Assembly: GCA_049585795.1 (NCBI GenBank)
Contig: JBAVAQ010000007.1
Span: forward strand, 62,001 to 126,000
Origin: JABDBE01 sp049585795
GTDB taxonomy: Bacteria; Acidobacteriota; Terriglobia; Terriglobales; Acidobacteriaceae
Reading direction: 5' to 3'
Length of the DNA stretch: 64,000 nucleotides
Part shown: positions 51,977-60,090 of the stretch, piece by piece
How positions within the stretch are numbered: position 1 is the first letter of the stretch
Layout: the number at the start of each line of letters is the position of its first letter
Position numbers and translations under genes: made by a program
Notes under the pieces: model-generated
What the model saw: only the letters and a program-made list of their open reading frames with translations
The model's database searches: none
What the model was told of the DNA's origin: nothing

Positions 51977-52894
51977 CTACCTACGTTGTGACCAGCAATG
52001 GAGGTCATCCATCGAGGCCTTAGCTGCCCCATAATAATCTGGGGAAACGGTCGCCCCGCTGACGCTGTATTTCGCGCACAGATCTATCACCTCTGGGGCC
52101 TCGCCCATGGGGAGCGTGAGCTTTGCCAGCGGACACTCGCTTTGGCTGGATAAATATTGATCGAGCAACGTAGTTCCCCGAAATACTCGCCCCTCTGCCC
52201 CGTGCTGACGAAGCAGGGTAAATGCGCCCCCCTGGGCCGCAAGATTGGAACTGTTGCTTCCTGGCACCCGCACGACCTCAAGCTCCTTAAATAATGCTTT
52301 CATCTCTACGTTCAAGACCCAGACGGCTATTCTTTTCTCCTCGGAATCCTTGAAATTTCCATTTCCCGCTAAGGCGTCGGAAACGGCAAAGTAGGCTGCG
52401 ACATAAGACCGCCTCGTCCAATCAAGCAGCCTAGTGGGTAGACCGTAATGCTGCGCCAACGCCATCAACTCAAACAGTGCCCTGGGCGGCCAGAGTGAGG
52501 TGTTTATGAGTGACCCCTCAGGGCCAGAGGGCAAATTCTGCGCAAAGTATCTGTCCCGAAATCCGGAGGAGTCGTTTGGAATGCTCAGCCCAATCGAATC
52601 GCAGTGGCTTACGAATCGCTTGAGAAACATCCATTCGGCGAAAACCTGTTCGTGGGACTCGACCCGGCGACAGTCTCCGAACAGAACGGCGGGATTCTTC
52701 TCCGCGCGAAACAGCGACGGCTCGAGAGGCCACCCTGCATTTGTTTGCCCTCGATACAGCAGATTACACGGTTTAGGGAACAGCAGTTTCTCTGGAGAAA
52801 GAAGATTCCACAATTCCTTTGCAGTAGCGGCCTTAAATTCCTTAATCTTGCCGTCGACAATTTCCACGCCTGTGCCCCTGCCCAAGTACTCCAT
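51977..52894 (-). CDS. FRG-domain protein
   Basis: A 305-residue protein with the FRG signature: LLYRGQTNAGWPLEPSLFR (about 45-63), a helix with FLKRF, and LAQHYGLPTRLLDWTRRSYV (about 147-166) followed by AAYFAVSDA. FRG-domain proteins are of unknown biochemistry and are frequently found in or near phage-defence loci. Here it stands alone between hemW and an acyl-CoA dehydrogenase, with no toxin-antitoxin partner, integrase or other defence gene. No ribosome site is seen at the ATG (52894). It is a candidate for single-gene acquisition. Confidence 0.8.
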   Translation of the reverse strand: MEYLGRGTGVEIVDGKIKEFKAATAKELWNLLSPEKLLFPKPCNLLYRGQTNAGWPLEPSLFRAEKNPAVLFGDCRRVESHEQVFAEWMFLKRFVSHCDSIGLSIPNDSSGFRDRYFAQNLPSGPEGSLINTSLWPPRALFELMALAQHYGLPTRLLDWTRRSYVAAYFAVSDALAGNGNFKDSEEKRIAVWVLNVEMKALFKELEVVRVPGSNSSNLAAQGGAFTLLRQHGAEGRVFRGTTLLDQYLSSQSECPLAKLTLPMGEAPEVIDLCAKYSVSGATVSPDYYGAAKASMDDLHCWSQRR

Positions 52895-53003
52895 TCTAGG
52901 GTAACTTTCACTCCAGCTTCGCGCTATGTTCTAATCAAATGTTTTGCACTTGCGCGCGAGGATCAAATCCTCAACGCAGCCGCCGCGGGCGACCGGAGGG
53001 ATC

Positions 53004-54146
53004 TTGGATTTTCTGCTGAACGAAGAACAACTTCATTTGAAGAAAAGTGTGCGCGAGTTTGCCGAGCGTGAGATCGCCCCCAACGTCATGAAATGGGATG
53101 AGGCTGGCGAATTCCCACTCGCGACGATCAAGGAACTCGGCAAGCTCGGCCTGCTGGGCACGGTCTTTCCGACCGAATACGGCGGCGCGGGGATGGGTTA
53201 TATCGAATATGTCACCGCGATTGAGGAACTTTCTCGCGTAGACGGGTCGGTCGGCATTATCGTAGCGGCCCACACTTCGCTTTGTTCAAACCACATTTTT
53301 GTTGCCGGCACCGAAGAGCAGAAGAAGAAATACGTCAGCAAACTGGCCACCGGCGAGCACATTGGGGCCTGGGGATTGACGGAACCGTCGTCTGGTTCAG
53401 ACGCGGGCAGCGCGCGCATGACGGCAGTGCGCAAGGGGAACACCTGGGTACTGAACGGCACCAAGACGTTCTGCACCAATGGACACTACGCCGATGTGCT
53501 GGTGGTGATTGCGGTGACCGACCGCGCGGCGCATACGCACGGGCTTTCGGCATTCATTGTTGAGAAGGGCGCCAAGGGGTTCCGCCCCGGGAAGAAGGAA
53601 AACAAGCTTGGGCTGCGGGCCAGCGATACGGCCGAGCTGATCTTTGAAGACTGTATTATTCCGGCCGAGAATCTTCTGGGTAAAGAAGGCGGCGGATTTA
53701 TCGATGCCATGCGGGTGCTGGACGGCGGACGCATTTCGATTGCGGCGCTTTCGCTGGGTATGGCCGAGGGCGCATACGAGGCGGCGCTGAAGTATTCCAA
53801 GCAGCGCAAGCAGTTTGGCAAGGCGATCAGCGAATTTCAGGCGATTCAGTGGAAGCTGGCGGATATGGCGACAGAGATCGAGGCCGCCAAGCTGCTGACG
53901 CTCCGTGCAGCTTCGCTCAAAGATGCCGGGTCGAAGAGCACACTGGAGTCGTCGATGGCGAAGCTGTATGCCAGCGAGGTAGCCGTACGTTGCGCCAACG
54001 AAGGCGTGCAGATTCATGGCGGATACGGGTTCATCAAGGATTATCCAGCGGAGAAGTTCTATCGCGACGTGAAGTTGTGCACGATAGGCGAGGGGACGAG
54101 CGAAGTGCAGCGGCTGGTGATCGCGCGGCAGTTGCTGAAGGACTAA
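53004..54146 (+). CDS. Short-chain acyl-CoA dehydrogenase
   Basis: A 380-residue flavoenzyme of the butyryl-CoA dehydrogenase type. Signature 1 is WGLTEPSSGSDAGS, signature 2 is around YSKQRKQFGKAISEFQAIQWKLADM (seen as QRKQFGKAI), and the catalytic Glu is in TIGEGTSEVQR near the C-terminus. The TTG at 53004 is the likely start: GGAGGG stands five bases upstream and the homologous fold begins with LDFLLNEEQ; an upstream frame from 52944 gives 20 extra residues with no family match. meaB and mce follow, suggesting branched or short-chain acyl-CoA breakdown feeding propionyl-CoA. Confidence 0.93.
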   Translation: MDFLLNEEQLHLKKSVREFAEREIAPNVMKWDEAGEFPLATIKELGKLGLLGTVFPTEYGGAGMGYIEYVTAIEELSRVDGSVGIIVAAHTSLCSNHIFVAGTEEQKKKYVSKLATGEHIGAWGLTEPSSGSDAGSARMTAVRKGNTWVLNGTKTFCTNGHYADVLVVIAVTDRAAHTHGLSAFIVEKGAKGFRPGKKENKLGLRASDTAELIFEDCIIPAENLLGKEGGGFIDAMRVLDGGRISIAALSLGMAEGAYEAALKYSKQRKQFGKAISEFQAIQWKLADMATEIEAAKLLTLRAASLKDAGSKSTLESSMAKLYASEVAVRCANEGVQIHGGYGFIKDYPAEKFYRDVKLCTIGEGTSEVQRLVIARQLLKD

Positions 54147-54153
54147 AGCCCGT

Positions 54154-54184
54154 CCACCACGGATCAACGTGGATTAGCGCGGAT
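54154..54184. repeat. Generic dispersed repeat (CCACGGATCAACGTGG type)
   Basis: CCACCACGGATCAACGTGGA and the following TTAGCGCGGAT resemble the element at 36278-36310. It contains a CCACG/CGTGG palindrome and lies between the dehydrogenase and meaB. Confidence 0.4.
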
Positions 54185-54217
54185 CTGACCCGCAAAACAC
54201 TTCCTGCCGTTACCCGC

Positions 54218-55195
54218 GTGCTTTACACTGACAGTTTGAGCCTCGACCTTCAACGACTGATTAAACAGCTGCGTTCCGGCGATCCGCGGAGTTTGGCGCG
54301 GGCGATCAGCATCGTCGAGAACCGTTCTCCCGGATGGGCAGATTTGCTGAAGGCGTTGTTTCCGCAAACCGGTCATGCGCGGATTTTGGGGCTTACGGGC
54401 GCTCCTGGCGCGGGCAAGAGCACGCTGGTCGATCAACTGGCCAAGCACTATCGCAAAGAACATCGTACGGTCGGGATCATCGCGGTCGACCCTACGAGTC
54501 CGTACACCGGCGGAGCGATCCTAGGCGACCGCATTCGCATGCAGGATCATTTTTCTGATCCTGGGATTTACATTCGCAGCATGGCCACCCGCGGCTCGCT
54601 GGGCGGCTTGGCGCGAACTACGGCCGATGTGGCCACGGTGATGGATGCTTCCGGGCGCGACTTGATCATGATCGAAACCGTTGGCGTCGGGCAGGATGAG
54701 GTGGATATCGTGCGCCTGGCCGACGTCACGGTTGTGATCCTGGTACCGGGGATGGGTGACGACGTGCAAAGCATCAAAGCCGGAATCATGGAGATTGCCG
54801 ATATTTTTGTGATCAACAAAAGCGACCGCGAGGGTGCCGAGCGGGTGGAGCGTGAGATTCGTGCCTTGCAATCGCTGGCGATTCGAAGCGACCATTGGAC
54901 TCCGCCAATTGTGAAGACCGTGGCCAGCGACGGAACGGGCGTCAGTGAGTTGGTCGCGGCTATTGCCGAATACGAGGCGTATATTCAAAAAGAAAATCTC
55001 GTGCTACAACACAGCATTGAAAACTGGCAGGAACGGTTGATCGAGATGCTGCGGGATGCGTTGTTGGAGAAAGCTCGCGATCAGATGGAGGATGGTAAAG
55101 TCGCGCATTACGCCGCCGAAGTCGCAGAGCACAAACGCGATCCGTATACTCTGGTGGAAGAGATTGTGGGAAAGTTAGGGAAAGTAGATTCCTAG
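54218..55195 (+). CDS. meaB: Methylmalonyl-CoA mutase GTPase chaperone (MeaB/ArgK)
   Basis: A 325-residue G3E-type GTPase that loads and protects the cobalamin of methylmalonyl-CoA mutase. Visible: Walker A LTGAPGAGKSTLVDQLA, switch region VDPTSPYTGGAILGDRIRM, Walker B ETVGVGQDEVDI, VPGMGDDVQSIKAGIMEIAD and NKSDREGAE. A GTG at 54218 begins about 35 residues before the GTPase core, normal for the family, though the ribosome site is poor; a TTG at 54236 is the alternative. The mutase itself is outside the window; mce lies just downstream. Confidence 0.93.
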   Translation: MLYTDSLSLDLQRLIKQLRSGDPRSLARAISIVENRSPGWADLLKALFPQTGHARILGLTGAPGAGKSTLVDQLAKHYRKEHRTVGIIAVDPTSPYTGGAILGDRIRMQDHFSDPGIYIRSMATRGSLGGLARTTADVATVMDASGRDLIMIETVGVGQDEVDIVRLADVTVVILVPGMGDDVQSIKAGIMEIADIFVINKSDREGAERVEREIRALQSLAIRSDHWTPPIVKTVASDGTGVSELVAAIAEYEAYIQKENLVLQHSIENWQERLIEMLRDALLEKARDQMEDGKVAHYAAEVAEHKRDPYTLVEEIVGKLGKVDS

Positions 55196-55216
55196 TTTTC
55201 GCCGCTCTCAGTGGGT

Positions 55217-55339
55217 TGTCATTCCGAGCGGGCGTGAGCCCGCGAGGAATCTGCGGTTTCGCGGCGCGGAGGGAAATGCAGATCCCTCGCTTAGCCCTCG
55301 CGGCGCGAGCGCGGTTCGGGCGTTGCTCGGGATGACAAA
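55217..55339. repeat. Dispersed repeat, family D (GTCATTCCGAG...GGGATGACA)
   Basis: The element opens with TTGTCATTCCGAGCGGGCGT and GAGGAATCTGC, contains a second, inverted-like GCAGATCCCTCG and closes with TCGGGATGACA. The ends are inverted relative to each other (GTCATTCCGAG and CGGGATGAC). It fills the gap between meaB and mce. Confidence 0.65.
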
Positions 55340-55353
55340 AACGAAAAATCAGG

Positions 55354-55767
55354 ATGAATGAAGCTTTGACGTTTACCATTGATCATCTTGGCATTGCGGT
55401 GAAATCGCTGGCGGCGGCGAAGGGTATCTATGAGAAGCTGGGGCTGACCGCGTCTGCCGAAGAGGTGGTCGAAGGCGAGCAGGTACGGGTGGCTATGCTG
55501 CCCGTCGGTGAGAGCCGCCTGGAGTTGATGGAGGCGACATCAGAAACGTCTACGGTTGCGAGATTTATCGCCAAACGCGGGGAAGGGCTGCATCACGTTT
55601 GCCTGCGCGTGCCTGACTTGACTGCGGTCGTCGAACGTTTGAAGACCGATGGGGTGAGGCTGGTCTCGAACGAGATCAAGACGGGCACGGGCGGACATCG
55701 CTATGTATTCGTGCATCCTTCGAGCGCCGGGGGCGTTCTGCTCGAACTGGTGGAAGCCGCGCACTGA
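55354..55767 (+). CDS. mce: Methylmalonyl-CoA epimerase
   Basis: A 137-residue vicinal-oxygen-chelate protein that interconverts (2S)- and (2R)-methylmalonyl-CoA. Metal ligands are visible: TIDHLGIAV (His about 10), GLHHVCLRV and the final LLELVE Glu. The pattern ESRLELMEAT and HPSSAGGVLLELVE is typical. Together with meaB and the acyl-CoA dehydrogenase it outlines propionyl-CoA to succinyl-CoA conversion. Confidence 0.93.
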   Translation: MNEALTFTIDHLGIAVKSLAAAKGIYEKLGLTASAEEVVEGEQVRVAMLPVGESRLELMEATSETSTVARFIAKRGEGLHHVCLRVPDLTAVVERLKTDGVRLVSNEIKTGTGGHRYVFVHPSSAGGVLLELVEAAH

Positions 55768-55805
55768 CACAAAGCAGCACGGGTCTGCGCCGCAATTTCT
55801 CATTT

Positions 55806-56477
55806 ATGCTTCTTCTCGCAGTTGACACTTCCGGCAAGCAGGGCAGCATCGCGCTCGCGTCATGCGGGCCGGATGACGCTTGTGAAATCATCGAAGTCAC
55901 GGCGCTCTCGGGAGGGACCTTCTCTGCCCAGTTGGTTCCGCAAATCACGGCGTCGCTGGCTAAACATGGATTTGGCAAAGCGGATATTGATGGCTTCGCG
56001 GTCGTTTCCGGGCCGGGATCGTTTACCGGGCTGCGCATCGGACTTGCGGTCGTCAAAGCGCTCGCAGAAGCGCTTGCAAAGCCAATTGCGGCGGTTTCTC
56101 TGTTGCAGGCTGTCGCAAGCGCCGTTCCGATGCAAGGAAAATTGGCAGCTGCGCTCGATGCCGGGAGAAATGAAGTTTTCCTGGGAGAGTACGAGGTTAC
56201 CCGCGTTGTGACACACCTGATTCGTGAGCAGTTGCTCAATCGCGATGAGTGGTTGAAGTCAGCGAATGGCACGCCGATCGTCACATCGGACAAAACCATT
56301 GTGGAAGCCGTTCGAGCCACGAAGCTGAGCGTCGTCGAAGTGGAACGGCCGCGGAGCGATGTCATCGCGAAGCTAGGATGGAGGAAGATTGCATCGGGCG
56401 AAACCGTTTCCCCGGAAGCGCTGGAAGCGAACTACACCGGTCGCTCCGAAGCGGAACTTTTCGTCAAAGGCGGTTAG
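55806..56477 (+). CDS. tsaB: tRNA threonylcarbamoyladenosine biosynthesis protein TsaB
   Basis: A 223-residue ASKHA-fold protein that partners TsaD and TsaE in making t6A37 of tRNA. It opens with LLLAVDTSGKQGSIAL, has GFAVVSGPGSFTGLRIGLAV (the TsaB signature) and AALDAGRNEVFLGEY. Its C-terminal part is short, as usual. rimI follows 31 bases later, a common pairing. Confidence 0.94.
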   Translation: MLLLAVDTSGKQGSIALASCGPDDACEIIEVTALSGGTFSAQLVPQITASLAKHGFGKADIDGFAVVSGPGSFTGLRIGLAVVKALAEALAKPIAAVSLLQAVASAVPMQGKLAAALDAGRNEVFLGEYEVTRVVTHLIREQLLNRDEWLKSANGTPIVTSDKTIVEAVRATKLSVVEVERPRSDVIAKLGWRKIASGETVSPEALEANYTGRSEAELFVKGG

Positions 56478-56508
56478 CCTGGCCATCCTCGCCGAGGCCG
56501 ACGCGATC

Positions 56509-56955
56509 ATGCAAATTCGTGCTGCCATCCCCGCAGATATTCCTACCCTCGTAGCACTCGAAGAGCATGCTGCTACGGCAGCGCACTGGAGCACCGAGCA
56601 GTACGAAGCGGTTTTCTCCAACCAAGCACCGAGTCGAGTGATGCTCGTGCTGGAGGAAGAAGCCGGCGTACGAGGATTTGTCGTCGGTCGGGCGGTGGGC
56701 GAACAGTGGGAAATTGAGAACATCGCGGTTGCGGCGTCTGTACGCCGTCATGGGCTTGGGACACGTCTGCTGGAAGAATTTCTTGACTTGGCTCGAGGCC
56801 ACGGCGCACAGGCAGTCTTCCTGGAAGTTCGCGAATCTAACCTGGCGGCGCGTCGGCTCTACGAGAAGTGGGCTTTCGTCGAGGTTGGCTGGCGGAAGGG
56901 GTATTACCGCGAACCCGGAGAGGACGCAATCGTTTACCGCCTGGGGTTTACCTGA
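56509..56955 (+). CDS. rimI: GNAT acetyltransferase, RimI type (ribosomal S18 N-acetyltransferase)
   Basis: A 148-residue GNAT protein. It carries the acetyl-CoA-binding motif VAASVRRHGLGTRLLEEFL and the RimI-type C-terminus FLEVRESNLAARRLYEKWAF followed by VGWRKGYYREPGEDAIVY. The ATG at 56509 is chosen where the fold begins (MQIRAAIPADIPTLVALEEH); GAGG lies about 11 bases upstream. Linkage to tsaB supports the RimI assignment. Confidence 0.9.
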   Translation: MQIRAAIPADIPTLVALEEHAATAAHWSTEQYEAVFSNQAPSRVMLVLEEEAGVRGFVVGRAVGEQWEIENIAVAASVRRHGLGTRLLEEFLDLARGHGAQAVFLEVRESNLAARRLYEKWAFVEVGWRKGYYREPGEDAIVYRLGFT

Positions 56956-57086
56956 TTTGCACCAGCTTTGGTGCAATGGCGGGAAGTCGCTGAGAACTCA
57001 GCAGATGCCCGACGAGATTTCGCGTTGAAGCACGCTAGATCCTGTGATAAGTTGGACTCTGAAAACCCGGTTAGGAGGTCTGCTGG

Positions 57087-57317
57087 ATGCTAACTTCTAG
57101 GGACCAGCTCTACGCCAATCATGATGAATTCCGCAAATTGGCGATGGAGCATACCCTCTACGAAAAACGCCTTGATTCACTCACCGAAAAACGCTATCTC
57201 ACCGACGACGAAAAATTGGAAGAAGTGCGCCTCAAAAAGCTAAAGCTCCGTCTTAAGGACCAGATGGAGAGTATTGAGCGGCGGTATCGGCAACAGCTTC
57301 AGAATCAGGTCGCCTAA
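57087..57317 (+). CDS. Small coiled-coil protein (DUF465/YdcH-like)
   Basis: A 76-residue, highly charged helical protein (DEFRKLAMEHTLYEKRLDSL, then LTDDEKLEEVRLKKLKLRLK) with the DUF465/YdcH pattern of a short helical hairpin. The family's function is unknown. A strong ribosome site (TAGGAGGT) precedes the ATG and a clear terminator follows, so it is well supported as an independent, expressed gene. Confidence 0.85.
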   Translation: MLTSRDQLYANHDEFRKLAMEHTLYEKRLDSLTEKRYLTDDEKLEEVRLKKLKLRLKDQMESIERRYRQQLQNQVA

Positions 57318-57373
57318 TCTAGCACCAATCTTGCGCGGCTCAGCCGCGGACGGGGCTATCCGTCTCTAGCCAC

Positions 57374-57394
57374 GGCGCTCGTAAGCGCCTTTTT
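57374..57394 (+). terminator. Rho-independent terminator
   Basis: GGCGCT-CGTA-AGCGCC (57374-57389) followed by TTTTT: a textbook intrinsic terminator 57 bases after the stop of the small coiled-coil gene. Confidence 0.85.
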
Positions 57395-57440
57395 CATTTG
57401 CATTTAACATGAAAAGGTGAGCGGCGCTCTGCCCCTGAAC

Positions 57441-57446
57441 TATAAT
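57441..57446 (+). promoter_or_regulatory. Candidate -10 box for the psd operon
   Basis: A perfect TATAAT stands 18 bases before the psd ATG at 57465 and just after the previous terminator, placing the transcript start near 57453. It supports 57465 rather than the in-frame GTG at 57417 as the start. Confidence 0.5.
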
Positions 57447-57464
57447 CTTTTGTATTCTCCGAAC

Positions 57465-58130
57465 ATGGTTCGCGACGCTTACTATTACGCCTTTCCGCTT
57501 TTGGCTGCGGCTGCGCTCATCGCGTGGCTCGGCGGTCCGCTGTGGGCTTCGCCGGTTTTGTTGGTTGTCGTGTTCCTGCTCTGGTTTTTCCGTGATCCCG
57601 ACCGCGTCATCCCTCGCGAGGCAGGTGCGCTGGTATCGCCGGCGGACGGGAAGATTACTGACGTCTCACCGTTGGTTTGGAATGGCACGACGCAACTTCG
57701 CATCAGCATATTCTTGAGTGTCTTTGACGTGCACGTAAACCGCTCTCCCATCAGCGGCGTTATTCGCGACGTCCAGTACCACAAGGGAAAATTCCTTAAC
57801 GCCATGAATGCGGCTTCGGCCGAGCTAAACGAGCAGAACGTCGTAACGGTTGAAGGCGATGGTCAGATTGTGGTTTTCAAGCAGATCGCGGGTCTACTAG
57901 CACGAAGGATCGTCTTCAACAAAGAGATCGGCGACCGGGTGGAACGTGGCGAACGCGTGGGCTTGATCAAGTTTGGTTCGCGGGTGGATGTTTTGCTGGA
58001 TGCCTCGGCCGCCCTCGAAGTGAAAGTCGGAGATCGTGTGAAGGGCGGATCGAGCGTGCTGGCCTACCTGAAGGCCGAACGGCCAGTCGCGGCTGGGATT
58101 GCCGCGCAAATGCGGCAAGGAGCAACCTAG
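57465..58130 (+). CDS. psd: Phosphatidylserine decarboxylase proenzyme
   Basis: A 221-residue proenzyme of the short PSD class. After an N-terminal membrane helix pair it has LVSPADGKITDVSP, the FDVHVNRSPISGV motif with catalytic His, and near the C-terminus IKFGSRVDVLLD, where self-cleavage before the Ser would give the pyruvoyl group. It makes phosphatidylethanolamine from phosphatidylserine. Its stop overlaps the start of pssA (TAGTG), so the two consecutive enzymes of this pathway are coupled. The ATG at 57465 is supported by an upstream TATAAT. Confidence 0.93.
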   Translation: MVRDAYYYAFPLLAAAALIAWLGGPLWASPVLLVVVFLLWFFRDPDRVIPREAGALVSPADGKITDVSPLVWNGTTQLRISIFLSVFDVHVNRSPISGVIRDVQYHKGKFLNAMNAASAELNEQNVVTVEGDGQIVVFKQIAGLLARRIVFNKEIGDRVERGERVGLIKFGSRVDVLLDASAALEVKVGDRVKGGSSVLAYLKAERPVAAGIAAQMRQGAT

Positions 58131-59014
58131 TGGATCCAGACGTTCCAATGAATCCAAGACGGCGTAAGGAAGATCGTCCCTCGGGACGATTGCGCAAGGG
58201 CATGTATATTTTGCCCTCGCTTTTTACCGCCGCAAATATCGCGCTGGGCTACTACGCCATCCTTCAAGTGATCCACGGCACCGCTGCGGAACCCTGGCAT
58301 TTTGACTATGCTGCCAAGGCCATCGGATTTGCCGTTTTATTTGATGGGTTGGACGGCCGCATCGCCCGCATGACCCGCACTAGCAGCGACTTTGGCCGGG
58401 AACTGGATTCCTTGGCCGACGTCATCACCTTCGGCGTTGCTCCTGCGCTCTTGGCATGGATGTGGGGATTCCGCCAGTTGCCCGTTTTTTTGGGGTCCGG
58501 CGAATTGACCGGCAAGATGATTCAGCTAGGCTCCATCTCCAGTTTCCTGTTCTTGATGGCCGGAGCTAGCCGCCTGGCGCGCTTCAACATAGCGTTGAAT
58601 CCACAACCTTCAAACCCAGGGCGTCCAGGAAAGAAGTATTTTGTGGGAATGCCGATACCCGCGGGCGCAGGAGTCATCGCAGCGGTCGTGCACTTCTCCG
58701 GCGGAGACCCGATTTCTTCGCTGTGGAGTTGCATTACATGGATGCTCATCGTCGTGGCCGCGGGATATCTCATGGTGAGCACGTGGCGCTTTTACAGCTT
58801 TAAGGATATTGATTTCCGCGCCCGGCAGCCATTCCAGTTGGTGATTCTGCTGGGGTTATTATTCGCCGCAGTCTGGGTTTTCTCGCAGTGGGTACTGTTC
58901 ATCATCGCGCTGAGCTACATGTTTTCGGGGGTCTTCTGGCGCCTGCAATGGATTTTCCGGCGCAAGCGGAACCCACCTCCTCCGCAATACAAAGAGGCTT
59001 CGCAGACTTCATGA
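58130..59014 (+). CDS. pssA: CDP-diacylglycerol-serine O-phosphatidyltransferase
   Basis: A 294-residue CDP-alcohol phosphatidyltransferase with about eight helices. The family motif is complete: DGLDGRIARMTRTSSDFGRE followed by LDSLAD. It makes phosphatidylserine, the substrate of the preceding psd product. The GTG at 58130 has AGGAG eight bases upstream and overlaps the psd stop; an ATG at 58148 is an alternative. Its stop overlaps the next gene by ATGA. Confidence 0.95.
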   Translation: MDPDVPMNPRRRKEDRPSGRLRKGMYILPSLFTAANIALGYYAILQVIHGTAAEPWHFDYAAKAIGFAVLFDGLDGRIARMTRTSSDFGRELDSLADVITFGVAPALLAWMWGFRQLPVFLGSGELTGKMIQLGSISSFLFLMAGASRLARFNIALNPQPSNPGRPGKKYFVGMPIPAGAGVIAAVVHFSGGDPISSLWSCITWMLIVVAAGYLMVSTWRFYSFKDIDFRARQPFQLVILLGLLFAAVWVFSQWVLFIIALSYMFSGVFWRLQWIFRRKRNPPPPQYKEASQTS

Positions 59015-60090
59015 GTGCGAATCTAAAGCCTGCTCCGGTGTCGCATCCCGAACCCGCGCGCGGAAACAATTTTTACCGCCTCGCCATCGTGGGCGCAGGC
59101 TCACTGAAGGGCAAAGAAGTGGCGGACGTGCTCAACGATCGCAATTTCCCTTCGCTTGATGTCAAGTTGCTGGATGACGATGAGTCGCTCGGGAAGCTGG
59201 AATCGGTGGGGGACGAAGTCACATTCATCCAGAATGTGCGCACTGAGCAGTTCCAGAATATCGACTTCACTTTCTTCGCTTCAGACCCGGAATCCACACG
59301 CAAGAATTGGAAGACGGCGCGGAATGCGGGAAGCGCAATCATCGACCTTTCTTTCGCCTTAGAAGATGAGCCGGACGCCGCAGTGCGCTCGCCCTGGATC
59401 GAACGGCAGTTGGGGCACCCTTTAATTCCTGAGTTGCAGCCGGGGCCGGCAGTGGTGGCGCATCCCGCTGCCGTTGTGCTTGCGCTGCTTCTGCTGCGTG
59501 TACAGAAAGCTGGATCCGTGAAACGGGCAGTGGCCACGGTGTTCGAGCCTGCATCCGAACATGGTCAGAAGGGCATGGACGAATTGCACGAGCAGACCGT
59601 AAACCTGCTCTCGTTTCAGCAATTGCCCAAGAACATTTTCGACACGCAGGTAGCCTTTAACATGGTGGCCCGCTACGGAGAACATTCGCTGCCGGCGCTC
59701 GCAACGGTCGAGAGCCGCGTGTTAAGCCATTATCAGCGAATTGCCGGCAAGGACTCTCCGCTGCCGTCGGTGCTATTGGTGCAGGCTCCCATCTTTCACG
59801 GGCACGCCTTCGCGATTCACGTGGAACTCGGAGAGACGTCGGATGTCGAAGGCATTTCGCGAGCGCTGGCTGGTGAGCATGTCAAACTCACGCATGGGGC
59901 CGACGACGCTCCCACCAACGTGAACGCCGCAGGGCAGGGCGATATCCAGGTTTCGATCGCGCCGGATGCGAATCAGCCGAACGGCTTTTGGCTGTGGGCA
60001 GCGTCAGATAATCTTCGCATCGCTGCGGCGACGGCGGTCGAGTGCGCGGAAACCATGGCTGCAACCCGGCCGCGGGGCAAAATCCAATGA
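59011..60090 (+). CDS. Aspartate-semialdehyde-dehydrogenase-like protein without the catalytic Cys (USG-1-like)
   Basis: A 359-residue protein with the Asd/ArgC layout: N-terminal Rossmann start (YRLAIVGAGSLKGKEVADVL), IDLSFALED, and a C-terminal domain with QAPIFHGHAFAIHVEL and FWLWAASDNLRIAAA. The segment that should read NPNCST is AHPAAVV, so the nucleophilic Cys is an alanine (about residue 154). The same loss is known in E. coli Usg, whose C-terminal QAPVFYGHA and ADNVR stretches match. It is therefore probably not a dehydrogenase. It overlaps pssA and lptE by four bases on each side. Confidence 0.82.
   Translation: MSANLKPAPVSHPEPARGNNFYRLAIVGAGSLKGKEVADVLNDRNFPSLDVKLLDDDESLGKLESVGDEVTFIQNVRTEQFQNIDFTFFASDPESTRKNWKTARNAGSAIIDLSFALEDEPDAAVRSPWIERQLGHPLIPELQPGPAVVAHPAAVVLALLLLRVQKAGSVKRAVATVFEPASEHGQKGMDELHEQTVNLLSFQQLPKNIFDTQVAFNMVARYGEHSLPALATVESRVLSHYQRIAGKDSPLPSVLLVQAPIFHGHAFAIHVELGETSDVEGISRALAGEHVKLTHGADDAPTNVNAAGQGDIQVSIAPDANQPNGFWLWAASDNLRIAAATAVECAETMAATRPRGKIQ

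Noticed and set aside
53849..54217. Long N-terminal extension of meaB
   Set aside because: It overlaps the acyl-CoA dehydrogenase coding region in another frame; homology begins near 54218.
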